A stretch of DNA of 64,000 nt from Terfezia claveryi (lineage: Eukaryota; Ascomycota; Pezizomycetes; Pezizales; Pezizaceae): NCBI GenBank assembly GCA_015179025.1, contig WHUX01000039.1, positions 62,001-126,000 on the forward strand, read 5' to 3'. Each line of letters begins with the position of its first letter. The first letter of the stretch is position 1. The notes under the pieces were generated by a model. That model saw only the letters and a list, made by a program, of their open reading frames with translations. It was not told the origin of the DNA and made no database searches. Shown here piece by piece: positions 10,308 through 21,111 of this stretch. A program made the translations under genes and the position numbers.

Positions 10308-10583
10308 TAGCGCTGAGAATGCGATACTAATATATGTGTAATATCGGTCCAAGGACAAGGAAAGGAAGAAATATATATATAGAAATTCTTGTAGTATTGA
10401 GTCCTGCCCGTGGGCCAAGGGTGTTTAAACCCGAGGGCACAAATCAGTTTAGTTTAACACTGAGGCCACAAGTCCAACTTGACCCGGGATATAAACTATA
10501 TGTGTAATCCCATCGTCAATTCTTATTTCTCCCACAGCAACACTAACATACCGTAGTGCTACCCAAATCAATCACAAATCTCC

Positions 10584-11414
10584 ATGACGAATTTCATTTC
10601 CACTCCGACATCTCGCAGTGCTGAACTCCTTATTCGTGTCTTATCAATGTACCCCACCCTGCAACCCATCCTTTGCTACAGCCATCGCTCAGATATCATT
10701 CACCTCGCCCGAACATGTCACACCTTAAATTCCATCCTTACGACGTCTGTTGCCCCACTGTGCAAACCATTTCCGAGCTGTACACTGGCGGTCAAGTCCT
10801 GTCAGTTCTGTGAAGCACTTGTGTGCACAGGCTGCAGGAAATTGGTCCAAAAGCTGGAGAAACCACTCCTCGAAATATCTAACCTCAAGGTAACTAAGGC
10901 CCTGGTTGTGGCACCGTACAGACGCAACGTTAACGCCAAATCAAAGTACCGGTTTATCAAAAGGCTTCAAAAGGCGAGGTTCAGAAACATACGAAAATCG
11001 GGGTATGCACAAGTGGCACAGGGTATTGAGAAAAAAACCTCTTGTGCATCGTGTTTCAAGGATGGACAACGAGGGAGCAAGGTCCATAGGTACCCTGTTT
11101 GGGCAAAACGCGTATATATCCCTACACTAGAATGGAACGACGTCCCCACAACCCACACTAGATGTACCTGTACACGCATCACTAGGTCTCAGTGTGTAGG
11201 GGATAGCCAATTAGTGGAGATTGAAGCTGTTCCCCTCAGGAGTGAATTGGTGGGATTGGTGAAATTGCCACAAAATCGAAGGTCTGAATCAGAAGTTGTC
11301 TGCGCACTGTATATTGACACACACAGGAAGACTCTTTACGATACAGACTTAGGCGTACCTAGGATCTGTCCATTTGGGTATAAAATTGCCTTTGATGGCT
11401 CACTATACCTCTGA
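10584..11414 (+). CDS. Cysteine-rich F-box-like hypothetical protein
   Basis: A 276-residue single-exon frame starting at the ATG in TCCATGACG. Residues about 12-52 (LLIRVLSMYPTLQPILCYSH then DIIHLARTCHTLNSIL) have the Leu/Pro and (I/L)xxLxxxCxxLN pattern of a degenerate F-box. Next comes CQFCEALVCTGCRK, a CxxC..CxxC arrangement like a small zinc-binding module, then a basic central part, a CASCF pair and CTCTR. If the F-box is real the protein would be a substrate adaptor for an SCF ubiquitin ligase, but that is inference. It is divergent from SPE2 with a 390-bp shared promoter region. A decayed relative lies at 14.2-15.4 kb. Confidence 0.6.
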   Translation: MTNFISTPTSRSAELLIRVLSMYPTLQPILCYSHRSDIIHLARTCHTLNSILTTSVAPLCKPFPSCTLAVKSCQFCEALVCTGCRKLVQKLEKPLLEISNLKVTKALVVAPYRRNVNAKSKYRFIKRLQKARFRNIRKSGYAQVAQGIEKKTSCASCFKDGQRGSKVHRYPVWAKRVYIPTLEWNDVPTTHTRCTCTRITRSQCVGDSQLVEIEAVPLRSELVGLVKLPQNRRSESEVVCALYIDTHRKTLYDTDLGVPRICPFGYKIAFDGSLYL

Positions 11415-12110
11415 AGCTCCAGAAAATCCGAGACTATACTAACGTTAACTAGTATATGATGTCAGTCGATACAGTTAGTCTTTCAACGGTTCTGGTTGTC
11501 AAAAACGACGGTATTGTCATCTTGCAATTAGTGTTCGTGATTTCTGTTTATTTATTCTAGGAATTCATGATTTAGTTAGGACACCGTCTAGTACCAACTG
11601 AAGAGGGACAAAAGCTCTCAAGTTAGTTTTGCTTTACAATTGGGATTTGTAAAGATATGCTAATAGTGGTAGAAGTAATTAATTTGGAGGAACATTTATT
11701 AACAATGGCTTTGGCAAAAAGGATGGCCGATTTAACAAAAGCACAAATTTATCCGACCTTTAGTGAGAAAGCAAATAAAACTAGTATCTAGACCGTACCT
11801 CCGCAGTTACCCTGAGCTTTCTAAATGGTAGTCACTTCGGTTTTAATCACTTTTGGTTTAGGTCATATAGCATGTGTCGTGACATCACTTCTCGCTATTA
11901 TTAGTTCCGCAACCCATATCCATTACGTTATCTTACATCCCGCACGCATAGACGCGACCGCGCTTGTATTCTCTTCTGTGCTCCATCCTCACCTTAGAGC
12001 AATAATATCTTGTAAGTGTTCATATTCAGTTTATCCCGACATTTACTAACCCAGCAACTCAATGAACCAAGCTACCCAGTGAACCAGCAAATCAGGCCAG
12101 CCAAGCTAAA
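11415..12110. other. Intergenic, no gene seen
   Basis: AT-rich sequence with many stops in all frames. No feature is supported. Confidence 0.6.
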
Positions 12111-12114
12111 AATC

Positions 12115-12450
12115 CGGCAAACCTCCGCTTCAACCTCCACTGCGGTCGCTTCAACCTGAACTGCGTTGTCTCTTTAACCTCCACTACGGTGTCGCTTCAA
12201 CCTGAACTGTCGCTGCCATGTCGCTTCAACCTCCGCTGCATCTCGCCTCAATCTGCACTGCATGTCGCCTCAACCTCCGGTACATGTCGCCTCACATCTC
12301 GCCTCAATCTCCGCCGCGGGTCGCCTAAACCTCCGCTGCGTGTCGTGCAACCTCCGCTGCGTGTCGCCCCACCTCAGCTGCTGTCGCCTCCACCTCCGAT
12401 ATTATCACCTCCACCTCCGCTATTATCACCTCCACCTCCGCTGCTATCAA
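12115..12450. repeat. Minisatellite array of CTCCGCTGC units
   Basis: Imperfect units of 18-24 bp (for example CAACCTCCGCTGCRTGTCGC), then CACCTCCGCTATTAT. The 3' flank TTTTCATTTCATTTTGGCTA matches the flank of the array at 20-285. A short related patch lies at 12966-13060. Confidence 0.85.
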
Positions 12451-13479
12451 AAATCACCAGAGTTTTCATTTCATTTTGGCTATCTTAAATAGGTATTGGG
12501 TAACGCAATGGAAGAGAAGAGAATATTTAGATGGAGAATAAGAGTTCAGATATCAAGGTAAACTCATGAACGGCCCCTTACATCAGAAGAAGGCTAATGG
12601 AAGTGAGCATGGAATTAGACACAGGTGAAAAGATATGCAAAACAGAGGTGAATAATAGGTCATACAGCCGCTGCTGCCACTTCCGCCGCTGCCACCTACA
12701 TCTCAATCTTACCAAACCAATGCTACAAGCTTGACTGTTTGAACGTAACTCTACACATCTCTCATTAAATTCCACTGAATCCCACGTTGCAATTATTGCC
12801 ATTGGGAGCCATTGCAATTATTGCTGGCTAGCGAGCTTTCAAGCAAGATGGATGATGTCCGGTTTATTCAATGATTAAAGCCTATGGAAGGGGATTATCC
12901 AGAATCCTATAGGGTGGAGGCTAAAGTGACTCGGGTCTTTCGTAAGAAGATTCCTTTGGAAAGATAGGCCACCTCTACTGCTGTCGCCTCCGCTTCCGCT
13001 GCTGTCGCCTCCGCTTCCGCTGCTGTCGACACGCTATCACATCCGCCTCCGCCTCCATAGCTTTCTTTGCCTCAGATTTGCCCACAGACTCTTTTGACTT
13101 ATTTTTCAATCTTGGGATTGCTCTTTGATTTTCATCCGCATTTCATGTTATTTCTCCTTTCCCAATATGGTTGTGTCATTATATTGGGTTTTCTCTTTAA
13201 ATTCAGTGTTCTTCAACCTTTGCTGAATTCAATTACAACCTGTTGCTTAACTCTATACCTACTCTCCGCATTTCAGACCTCTTGCTTAATTCTATACCGA
13301 TTCTCTGCATATCCGACCTATATTACTTTTTCGAAGACTTGCTTTAATTTAATGTGAGCATTGCTATTGGGCAATTTTTTCAAGATGGGAGGACATTCGG
13401 TCTGAGTTAGAGGATTGGGGTGAATTGTACCTAGATTTGAGTTCCAAGTCTAAGCTGTGGGAAAATTATGCATGTCAGC
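12451..13479. other. No gene recognised
   Basis: Includes the repeat-family tail at 12451-12560 and a small CCGCTGCTGTCGCCT patch at 12966-13060. The rest is AT-rich with only short frames. Confidence 0.5.
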
Positions 13480-14027
13480 ATAAATCCAATGGATGTGAAT
13501 GGTGTTACGCAATTCTCCCAATCATCCTCCGGCAATTTTTGGATCCTAGCAGCCAAGTATGCCTTGTGTCTTGACAGTTGATCCGCGGAGTCGAAAAAGG
13601 TTGTGTCCTGTACTGTAATGGTGCCTGGAGATGATCTATGGAATTATCTCCGAATGAGAATTCTTCTGGGTCACTGGGAAAATTGAGAGTGGCTGAGATT
13701 TGACCGTTTCTTGAATTGTATGGGTAGCAAAGGAAGCTTGATGACTAGGGCTTGGGTTCTAAATGATGTAGCTACCCATCGGACCATGATGTCGTATAGT
13801 TTGTCCTCGAGAAGTTCGATACCAGCAATGATCCTATTTTGGAGTGTGAGCTGCCTGGAAACGCTCCTGTGATTCTCCTCAATACCTGGTATTCTTGCCT
13901 TTTCATTCTGATATGTATGAGTGTAGGCTCCTTGTCTACTTGTCCATGCCAAAGTCCCCAGCCGGAGGATGTTGTTAATCTTCGTTGCTTTTTGGGTACG
14001 GCCCAGAATGTAGGCCTTAAAGTTCAA
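13480..14027 (-). pseudogene. Possible decayed coding region
   Basis: Minus-strand frame 14027-13671 (118 residues, including RIIAGIELLEDKLYDIMVRW) is followed in another frame by a plausible protein stretch (DTTFFDSADQLSRHKAYLAA near 13600-13530). This looks like one coding region broken by stops and a frameshift. The family is not recognised; a retroelement gag relic is possible. Confidence 0.3.
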
Positions 14028-14178
14028 CTTTGAGTCGATAGGATACCAAGAGTTTTTCCCTTTCTGTATGACCTGTATCCTCCTTTTTCCGTTCCCTCGA
14101 AATCTACTCTATTTTCTTTGTGCTTGTCTCACCTGAGCTTGTGATCTGATGTTGTTTGGTTTAGGGTCTCGTTAACTC

Positions 14179-15360
14179 TTGAGGGCACCGACTTGCTATA
14201 ATATCCGGCCTATTCGGTGGGAAGATCGACTCCTCAATGCGGCTAAGAGGTATCGGTTAGGTTTCAGTCTCGTGGATCAGGTTTCAAGCTGGTATCAAGC
14301 TAGGCTTCAAGTCATGGATGAACAGCTTGGCCCCTCCAGTTCAATATTTCAGATCCACCATGTAGCTGGAATCCCTGGTCTTCGAATCTGGTTTGTTAAC
14401 ATAACTAGTAACGAACTAGAACTTCCCCGAGCAAATCCTCAACCTTATTCTCACGTCATGTCCCTTACCCAACATGAATACCCAATGCCTGAGCCCGGAT
14501 CACTCACCGCTCCTAACCTAGTGCGTACTTTGAGCATCTATGCAGTCCTGGAATCGATCCTCTCCTGCAGTCATCGGTCCGGTATTGTCAATCTGGCCCA
14601 AGGATGCCGACCCTGTACTCCATACATACCACCACTGTCAGCATACCAGGGATCGGAAATGCATTGTGTGGGGATTGCAGAGAGGAGATAAGAGAACAAG
14701 AGACACCTAATAAGGAAAATGGCCCGTTATGGATATGAGTACGCTCTGGTTGATAGACAGAAACCAGGAACAAGGCAGAAGATACAGTATCTATGAATTT
14801 GAAAGTGTTACCTCCCGAGAGCAAGGACAGAGTTATACAGCAACGTACTGGTATCAACCATACCTACTTCTGTGAAGTATGTTTCCATAAACCCTGGAAA
14901 ATCATGTGTAAATCGGTCTCAAAGAATGAACCTAAGTGGGTCCTGATAGATATGGTAATCGAGGAAGAAAATCAAGATTTTGCAAGTCCCCAACTGGGGC
15001 GGAGGCAAGTTATGATTCCCACCGACGATTTTCCATTCATAGACAGTACTTGAATGTGTGACGGGTTTGACACAGAGTGTGGGGCTTCGCACCATCGTGT
15101 GAGGGTTGAGACTTTGTCAATGGAGAGTGTATTGGTCGGATTTAGATTCAAACGGTGTATCTTCCTGTGGAGTTGTGATCTCAAGGGGTTGTCACGTCCA
15201 GGCTATGCCGTGCATAAGCCAAGTAGGAAAATTGAGCTTTATGTATTGGTTAGGGTATTTTGCAGTAGTGGCTCAGGATAACAGGGTATTTATACAGAAA
15301 ACAACATTGGAAAGTCTGGAGACCCACAGACATAATCAACTCGAGCAAGAGAATTCTCAA
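14179..15360 (+). pseudogene. Decayed paralogue of the gene at 10584
   Basis: Within the frame 14179-14691 the part from about 14510 (LVRTLSIYAVLESILSCSHR then GIVNLAQGC) aligns by eye with the N-terminus of the 10584 product (LLIRVLSMYPTLQPILCYSH then DIIHLARTC). Further related pieces follow in other frames: 14793-15053 with CEVCFHKPWKIMCKS, and 15106-15281. Several stops and frame changes separate them, so this is best read as a pseudogene. The first ~110 residues of the 14179 frame (WEDRLLNAAKRYRLGFSLVD) have no counterpart in the 10584 gene and are unrecognised. Confidence 0.45.
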
Positions 15361-15785
15361 TGACTTTCCTTTGCAGGAGTTCGTTATTGGAGAGGTCACT
15401 GGAGAGCGTGGTCAGTTGCTCAATACTTATACTATAGTAAGACTAAACTACAGCCATATCTTTTTACATCTATTCACCCTTTCTTTATTAGAGATTCGAA
15501 AGCCGGAGAAACGTGACGGCTGGCGGATTAGAACAGTTATGTAGGGCATGAGTAATCCCACATGAGCTAGCGAATTGGCCGAATAGAGATCCTATCACCT
15601 ACTTTGTGTAAAAGATGTATACAAATCCCTACATGCGGGTAAGAGTGACTATTACTCTACCTCTGCGAAAAGAGATATAGAGAGGAAAGATATTGGGTTC
15701 AACTATCTAAAAATAAGGAAAGTCAACACAAAATAAACATGCCGGCACAAGACACTCCTGAACCCAATAAAAGATTGACTTTTTT

Positions 15786-16845
15786 TTATAGATAACGTAT
15801 CTCAACAACAAACCTGTAAAAATGTGCCAGCAGATAGATTAAACAAAACTCCCAAATAAATAAGACGAAACCCGAGAAGATCTGATCGACTGTGAAAAAC
15901 CCTCTGGGCTCTTTTTTAACGCTTTCGCCCATATCTCTTGCTGGCCGGTTAACCTGAAAATAGCAACATTCCACGACGTGATCCATATATCCCTTCACAA
16001 AGTTGTGGTCGGTGATAGAGTGTTCTATGAAGATAATACACATCCTGTGGTCACACTCTACCTCAATTAGTCACTGAAGCAGAAAAAATAAAGTGATAAA
16101 TAAAACTAACCTAGTCCTTGAACTAGTGAACAGCTGGATACGGAGGATTCGGACAATCGTTCTTTCAGCAACATCCATCCTGATTTCTAACCCCTGGATC
16201 CTTTCCCTTAAGAGACGGATATCTCGATTCATGCCTGGCATGTGCACTGACTGGATTTGTGAGGGTGTCAATGGCTGTTCAGTTCGGTGATTTTCATGTC
16301 TATCATGCCCGTTGTCTATGGCTTCTGGAAGGTGTGGTGACTCGGACATTGCTACGAGCGTTGCGATGATAGTTGGTTTGCGGTGCCTGTACAAATTAGC
16401 TTCGTATACGAATATTCAACTATTTAAGGTAACCTACAGGTTTTTGGCAATACAGGCTGCGTACACAGGAATGACAGATTCTCAAGTCAGTGGGGGGCGA
16501 GATATTGAGCCTATTCAGCACGGTGTTTGATGTTGTGAGAAAGTAGTAGAGCTTGGCCTGAACATCCGGCTCATGGACAAACCTTTTCTGGTTGCATAAC
16601 CTCCCGTAGAGAGAGGACAAATCATGAAAAAATGAAGCCAAGTCCGCTGATGAGTAGTAAACTATTCCGTTTCCGGAGGGCTGTGCGCTAACGATGGTGA
16701 GGGAGTTGAGATATAGTGGAGAGGTCTCCGGAAAACGGGTTGGGATTGGTTTGGGGGGGAAAGTAGAGGAGGGAACATAAAATATAGAGGGGATGTGGTA
16801 AATCCATATGAAAACCCTCATTTTGAGAGGTTTGCTTGCGGACAA
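15786..16845 (-). CDS. Hypothetical multi-exon gene with C-terminal membrane segment
   Basis: Three minus-strand open stretches suggest one gene: 16845 to about 16430, 16400 to about 16100, and 16078 to 15786. The second stretch ends at a good donor (GTTAGT) and a short intron ending in TTCAG near 16078 leads into the third. The junction of the first two is not resolved by phase. The first part has Ser/Pro-rich and CHSC/YC elements; the second has a probable coiled coil (DIRLLRERIQGLEIRMDVAE); the third ends with a hydrophobic span (FSGFVLFIWEFCLIYLLAHF). No family is recognised. A relative of the middle exon lies at 42733-43053 with the same YxxxEAxLY..TLVAM start. It may be functional or a decayed member of a small dispersed family. 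Confidence 0.4.
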
Positions 16846-16979
16846 CTGGCTGGTAGTGCCTCACTGATTTTTCCGTTTTGTATTTGACATGTATAGGTAA
16901 AGGCTACCTAAAGACCATAGGCTCGCGAAGGAGATATTCGGGCTATAGGGGTGGCCAGATTTTGCAAGAGAAGGGATGT

Positions 16980-17420
16980 TATTGTTATAGAGCAGAGGCT
17001 GTAGAGTGGTGTTGCTACCTCCATCTCTGCCAACACCATCTCCACCACTGCCTTAGCTACCGCCACTGCGCTGCTGCTTCTATTTCCTTCTCCGGTATCT
17101 CATACCGCCTCCTTTATCTCCTCCGTCTCCGCTAACTCTGTTAATAATAGCTAATATCGCATCTGGGATAGCAAGGATCAATGGAATGTCCGAGGAATGT
17201 TTGCGCTAGCGGGTTATTAGGTATGGTCATGAAATTCCGGCTTTTGAATATTTGGGGATACAAGCTGCGAAGGTTTTTCCTCGTTTCCTGTATCCTTATC
17301 ATAGTAATGAATTTTTTTCTTATAAAAGTATCAATCATATAATCAGTTTATCTGACCAAGCTAGCCATAGTAGGAATCTATGACGTTTTATAATCTGCCT
17401 CTGCGACTCTGCTGCAATAT
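16980..17420. repeat. Dispersed repeat copy: minisatellite plus unique tail
   Basis: CCTCCATCTCTGCC-type repeats to about 17130, then a tail starting AATAGCTAATATCGCATC and containing ATAGCAAGGATCAATGGAAT and ACAAGCTGCGAAGG. The same tail in the same order follows the large array at 22655-23608, so these are two copies of one dispersed element. Confidence 0.85.
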
Positions 17421-17579
17421 CTCCCAGATCGATGCGCGATGTAGTCTCGATCAGACCCTCGTAGGCGCAATGACGCGATTAAAGTTTCCGGAAATGGAGA
17501 AGCAGGCTACTTTTGAAGAGGAATAAGATGACTAGCCTGTAACGGCACAGTACCTAGAGCGAGAATAAATAAGATGTTG

Positions 17580-18210
17580 TGACTTACCAGACTAGTGACT
17601 TATGACCTCGTCGCTAAGGAATCTCCTCGATCATCTATATAGCTTGGCCGAGCCCTTCCCAGGCATCCTCCCTGGTTATCTATATAAAATCCCAGGAGAG
17701 ATTGGTGGGCAAGAAGCTCTTCCGCACAGCAATATACTTCCGCACAGCAAGATGTAGGAGGGAATAGGGCAACCCAATACAATTAAAGTCCCGTCAGAAA
17801 CCCTGATCAAGACAGGCAGTACCCTGTGGCTGGTTGCACCAAAGCGCATATAAGATGCCGATTGTGTGGGAGGAGGTGGCGAGTTCGTCGGTCGCCTCTG
17901 TCCAAATTGTTGTGATTGCACTTATCCATTTTCCAAGCCCTCGGTACTGGGGATTTCACACTGCGAAATTCTTCTTTGCTATCGACGATTGTAATATTTG
18001 GATGCGAGTTTTGCTTCGTATTTTCACTAGCAAGTTTTGAGTGAGGGGGAGTTCGATTGTCAATCTCCTCTGGTTGTGTCTTTAGGGGGAGGTTTGGATA
18101 ATCCAGCCGAGTAAGCTACACGGGGATGCCCCCCCCGTCATATGTTAGATAGCATGAATGAAAACACGAGTACTGATTCCCCCCAAAAAAGAATCATCCC
18201 TGTGATTGCG
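17580..18210. repeat. Dispersed repeat B, copy 1
   Basis: Shares blocks in the same order with 61580-62190: AAGCTCTTCCGCACA, AATAGGGCAACCC, GTCCCGTCAG, ATGCCGATT, TTTGAGTGAGGG, GGGGATGCC and GAGTACTGATTCCCCCC. No coding potential is recognised. It may be an LTR or a non-autonomous element. Confidence 0.75.
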
Positions 18211-18251
18211 ATTGGAGGAACAGGGTTGTACTGGCGAGGGCAAGGGGAGGG

Positions 18252-19079
18252 CTAGATGTCGGGGAACTGCTGGCAGCTTTCCATGGTAGACTTCCCTTTG
18301 GAGGTCCGAACCACAGGTGCTTGGGTGGCATGAGTGCGGATAGAATCAGTTGTAGTTGTTGGGGCCTCTACCTGGCCCGATTCGATAATAAAAAGGAAGT
18401 TTTGGAAAGCTGATAAGTTGCTGACGTCGTCGTAAAGGTATCCTCGTTCCCGGCGCAAACGCTGTACTGCACGCGTGAAGGGAGCAGCAGAAAGAGACCA
18501 GTCCGCAGTTGGCATGAGACTAAGTCCGCAGGAAATGCGACGTCTGGGACGGCAGGCAATAGCTAAGACTGTTGAGGGAGGGTCTCCAATTTTTGGTGAA
18601 CTTTTGTATCTCCGATGAGATACTCAATCAGGCGCGCTTTGAACGCCTCCCAATTGTCCATACGATAAACATCGAATGTCTTAACGTATTTCCCTATCAT
18701 GGGTTCACAATAAGATACCAGACGCTTGATTTTTGATCATCGGACCATTCCAAGGTCAGATTCTCCCACTCATCAACGAACCTTGTGACGTCTGTTCCGT
18801 TAAACATAGAGCCCCCGCTTGCCCAGGCAATGGTAGAAAGGTGTAGAGGTCATGGTTACCCCCTCGTCCTGACTGCGTTTTGGGCTCGGTTGCATGTAGT
18901 CTGGTTGAATATGCACTCTCTCCCGACGATTCTCCCATTCTAGACGACTCTGGCATTGTAGACGTAGAATTGTTCCGAACTCGTTTTGGAAAAATTGATG
19001 TCCTCCTCGGAGAAGAACTGGTTAAAAGTCTTATGTTGTGTTTGACCAAAAGATAGCAGCCACAGCGAGGGCTGCTCAA
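18252..19079 (-). pseudogene. Retrotransposon gag relic
   Basis: Read on the minus strand, 18810-18500 gives a gag-like pattern: MFNGTDVTRFVDEWENLTLE, then YVKTFDVYRMDNWEAFKARL, then IEYLIGDTKVHQKLETL. That order (target-fold entry, then W..FK..L) is typical of Ty3/gypsy capsid regions. Two adjacent stops in the middle and frame changes between the open pieces 19079-18756, 18559-18368 and 18515-18252 show it is dead. No pol follows it. Confidence 0.6.
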
Positions 19080-19197
19080 TCGTACAGCGCTCAGGATCCA
19101 ATTAGATAGATCGAAGCGAGAGAAAAACGAAGAAAATACGACGCTGACGTGACGTTCCTGTAACAGTAGAGGGAGGGGCTGGTCAACTTACTGTAGT

Positions 19198-19259
19198 CTC
19201 ATACCAAGCCTCTAGTCGTTCGCGCGAAGCTATGCGAACGACTAGAGGCTTGGTATGAG
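19198..19259. repeat. Hairpin with 26-bp perfect stem and 10-base loop
   Basis: Arm 19198-19223 pairs perfectly with 19234-19259 (core CTCTAGTCGTTCGC); the loop is GCGAAGCTAT. It lies 40 bp left of the LINE target duplication. It resembles a foldback insertion or an arm of a decayed palindromic element. Confidence 0.9.
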
Positions 19260-19310
19260 TCTATGGTCAACTCGAGCACGGGATGGGTGTCACATGACCG
19301 ACTCCTACGA

Positions 19311-21100
19311 CGCCACGCGGAGCCCACTTGGTAGATCTCAACAACCAGAGCAGTTACAGTGAAACCACGAGAAAGCCCTCGCCGCCTACAATAGGAATAT
19401 CTACTCGAACCTCGCGGGAACAACTATCGCGACACTTTCCCCCTCGTTTGAAGCTTTTTCCCCTCTTCCTCGTTCTTCTTCCCCCTCGCACTCACCCAAA
19501 TCGTCCCTTCACGGGCATTGGTCCACGACATTCAGAGTACAACCAGCAACCACGCGCTGCCCAATACGGTGAAAGATAACTCCCACACCTGGCTCTCGGC
19601 CAATTAGTCACCGGGATCACATCTCAGTACCAAACATGCCTCAGAGAAAGAGGAAAGACAATCCGGGCAAGCTCGACAAGCGTAGGTAACCCGCCACTGA
19701 AAACCCGACTTCCAGTCACCGGACATCCACCACAGTCACAGGCCCGCAAACATCACAGCCACCACAGATATCCCCACCACTGCCAGCCACCGTGGCTGGC
19801 TCAGACGAGGAGTCCGATACCGAGCAAGAAAACGACGATTACAAGAGCGATACCGAGTTAACTACTGACGAGGTCCCGGTAAAGGATGGAGGCGATTTTT
19901 TCTCTAGCAAGAAAAATCGTCTCAAAAGCCACGCCAACACAGGATCTGGCAGGTGCGGCAAAAGCCGTATGGTGTTTGCGGGAAGTCACGAGGTTCATAA
20001 ATCATGATGCCGGGAACGTTTTTCGTCATGAGGCTATTTTGAAAAAGCCGCTGAGGAGCACGCCGCAGGTTTGTTTAACAAACCTACTCCGCCCACCATT
20101 AGTCCCGCATTACCACCACCACCGCCTACCCCTGTAACAGATACAAGCACACAGATTACACCTCTGACCCCGGCACAGAAGCCGACAACTAACAGTGTCT
20201 CCACCAATACGGATCACCCAGTACCCACATACGCAGAGGCAGTGTCTGGCCAGAAACAATCGGTCAAACCACAAAAGGGCAAAGGCAAAGGCAAAGAGTC
20301 GGCAGCGGCCCCATCCCCACCCCCCCAGCCTATAGGAAAGTGACGCCACCCCCGAACCCATCTCCCAGCCTCAGAAACAATCAGACCAACACAGGTACGA
20401 ACACGAGCAGTAGTCTTGCATGCTGCCCCAACCAAGTACAAACCCGGTCTGATGCGCAGATGGATCGAGGATGATAATAAGAATGCCCAAATTAAGGGGA
20501 TCCGGTGGTTGTTGCTAGAAGGGAGGAGGGTCGGTAAGGCAGCGTCGTCACTAGTTATCTACTTGGCGGAAGAAATCAACCTAAAGGACGGGCTCCGCAT
20601 GGGCAAAAGACTCTTCCGGACCACAGCCTACAACTGGGATGCGTGATGGGATACATTTTGAGCGGGATTTCTTCCCTTCCTACTGGCGAGGGGTTATTAT
20701 GGGATATTTTGTTCTACAAGCGCGGGGTTCTATTTTAATTTTCTTCTACCTGCGAGGGGTTTTTTAGGGTCGAGGTTATACTTGTGAGGGGTCTTGTTCA
20801 TGGGGTTTCTACTGGCGAGCAGTTTCTATTGTTCTTCGGGGCTCCAGTCAGGGCCCTCGGGCTCATCCGGCACTGCCGGTTAATGACAGCATGGGAGTAT
20901 CCCATTCATGAGTCTCCTTTTGTTTTGTGTACTTATCCGCGTCGACTTGGCAGATTAACTTGCCCGGTCCTGATACTTTGCGCGGGTCTGGCAGATTAAC
21001 TTGCCTTACCCTTGAATCCACCGGGTTTCCGCGTGGCTCCTCATAGCCCCCCTAACGGGGCTGCACCAAGTATTTAAAAAAAAAAAAAAAAAAAAAAAAA
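19311..21100 (+). mobile_element. ORF1-only LINE insertion with 11-bp target duplication
   Basis: GACTCCTACGA occurs immediately before (19300-19310) and immediately after (21101-21111) this block, and the block ends in 25 A residues. It therefore marks one complete retroposition event. The body has a 5' UTR related to 38370-38600 and 63300-63480, one ORF1-type coding region (19636-20646, broken) and a 3' UTR with TACTGGCGAGGGG-type repeats and the tail CACCGGGTTTCCGCGTGGCT found in many truncated copies here. There is no endonuclease, reverse transcriptase or RNase H, so it must have been moved in trans or be an internally deleted Tad-like LINE. Confidence 0.9.
19636..20646 (+). pseudogene. 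LINE ORF1 (gag-like) region, frame-broken
   Basis: Begins at MPQRKRKDNPGKLDK (19636), stops early, then continues in pieces: 19792-20007 (acidic, SDEESDTEQENDDYKSDTE), 20071-20343 (Pro/Thr-rich, HPVPTYAEAVSGQK, then Lys/Gly repeats) and 20416-20646 (KYKPGLMRRWIEDDNK, GIRWLLLEGRRVGKAASSL and LRMGKRLFRTTAYNWDA). The last piece is the conserved C-terminal domain of fungal Tad-like ORF1 proteins, which act as nucleic-acid-binding partners in LINE transposition. Relatives lie at 30820-32600 and 60000-60330. In Blumeria the EKA effector family has been proposed to come from LINE ORF1; whether this copy is close to that lineage cannot be told here. Confidence 0.65.
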
Positions 21101-21111
21101 GACTCCTACGA

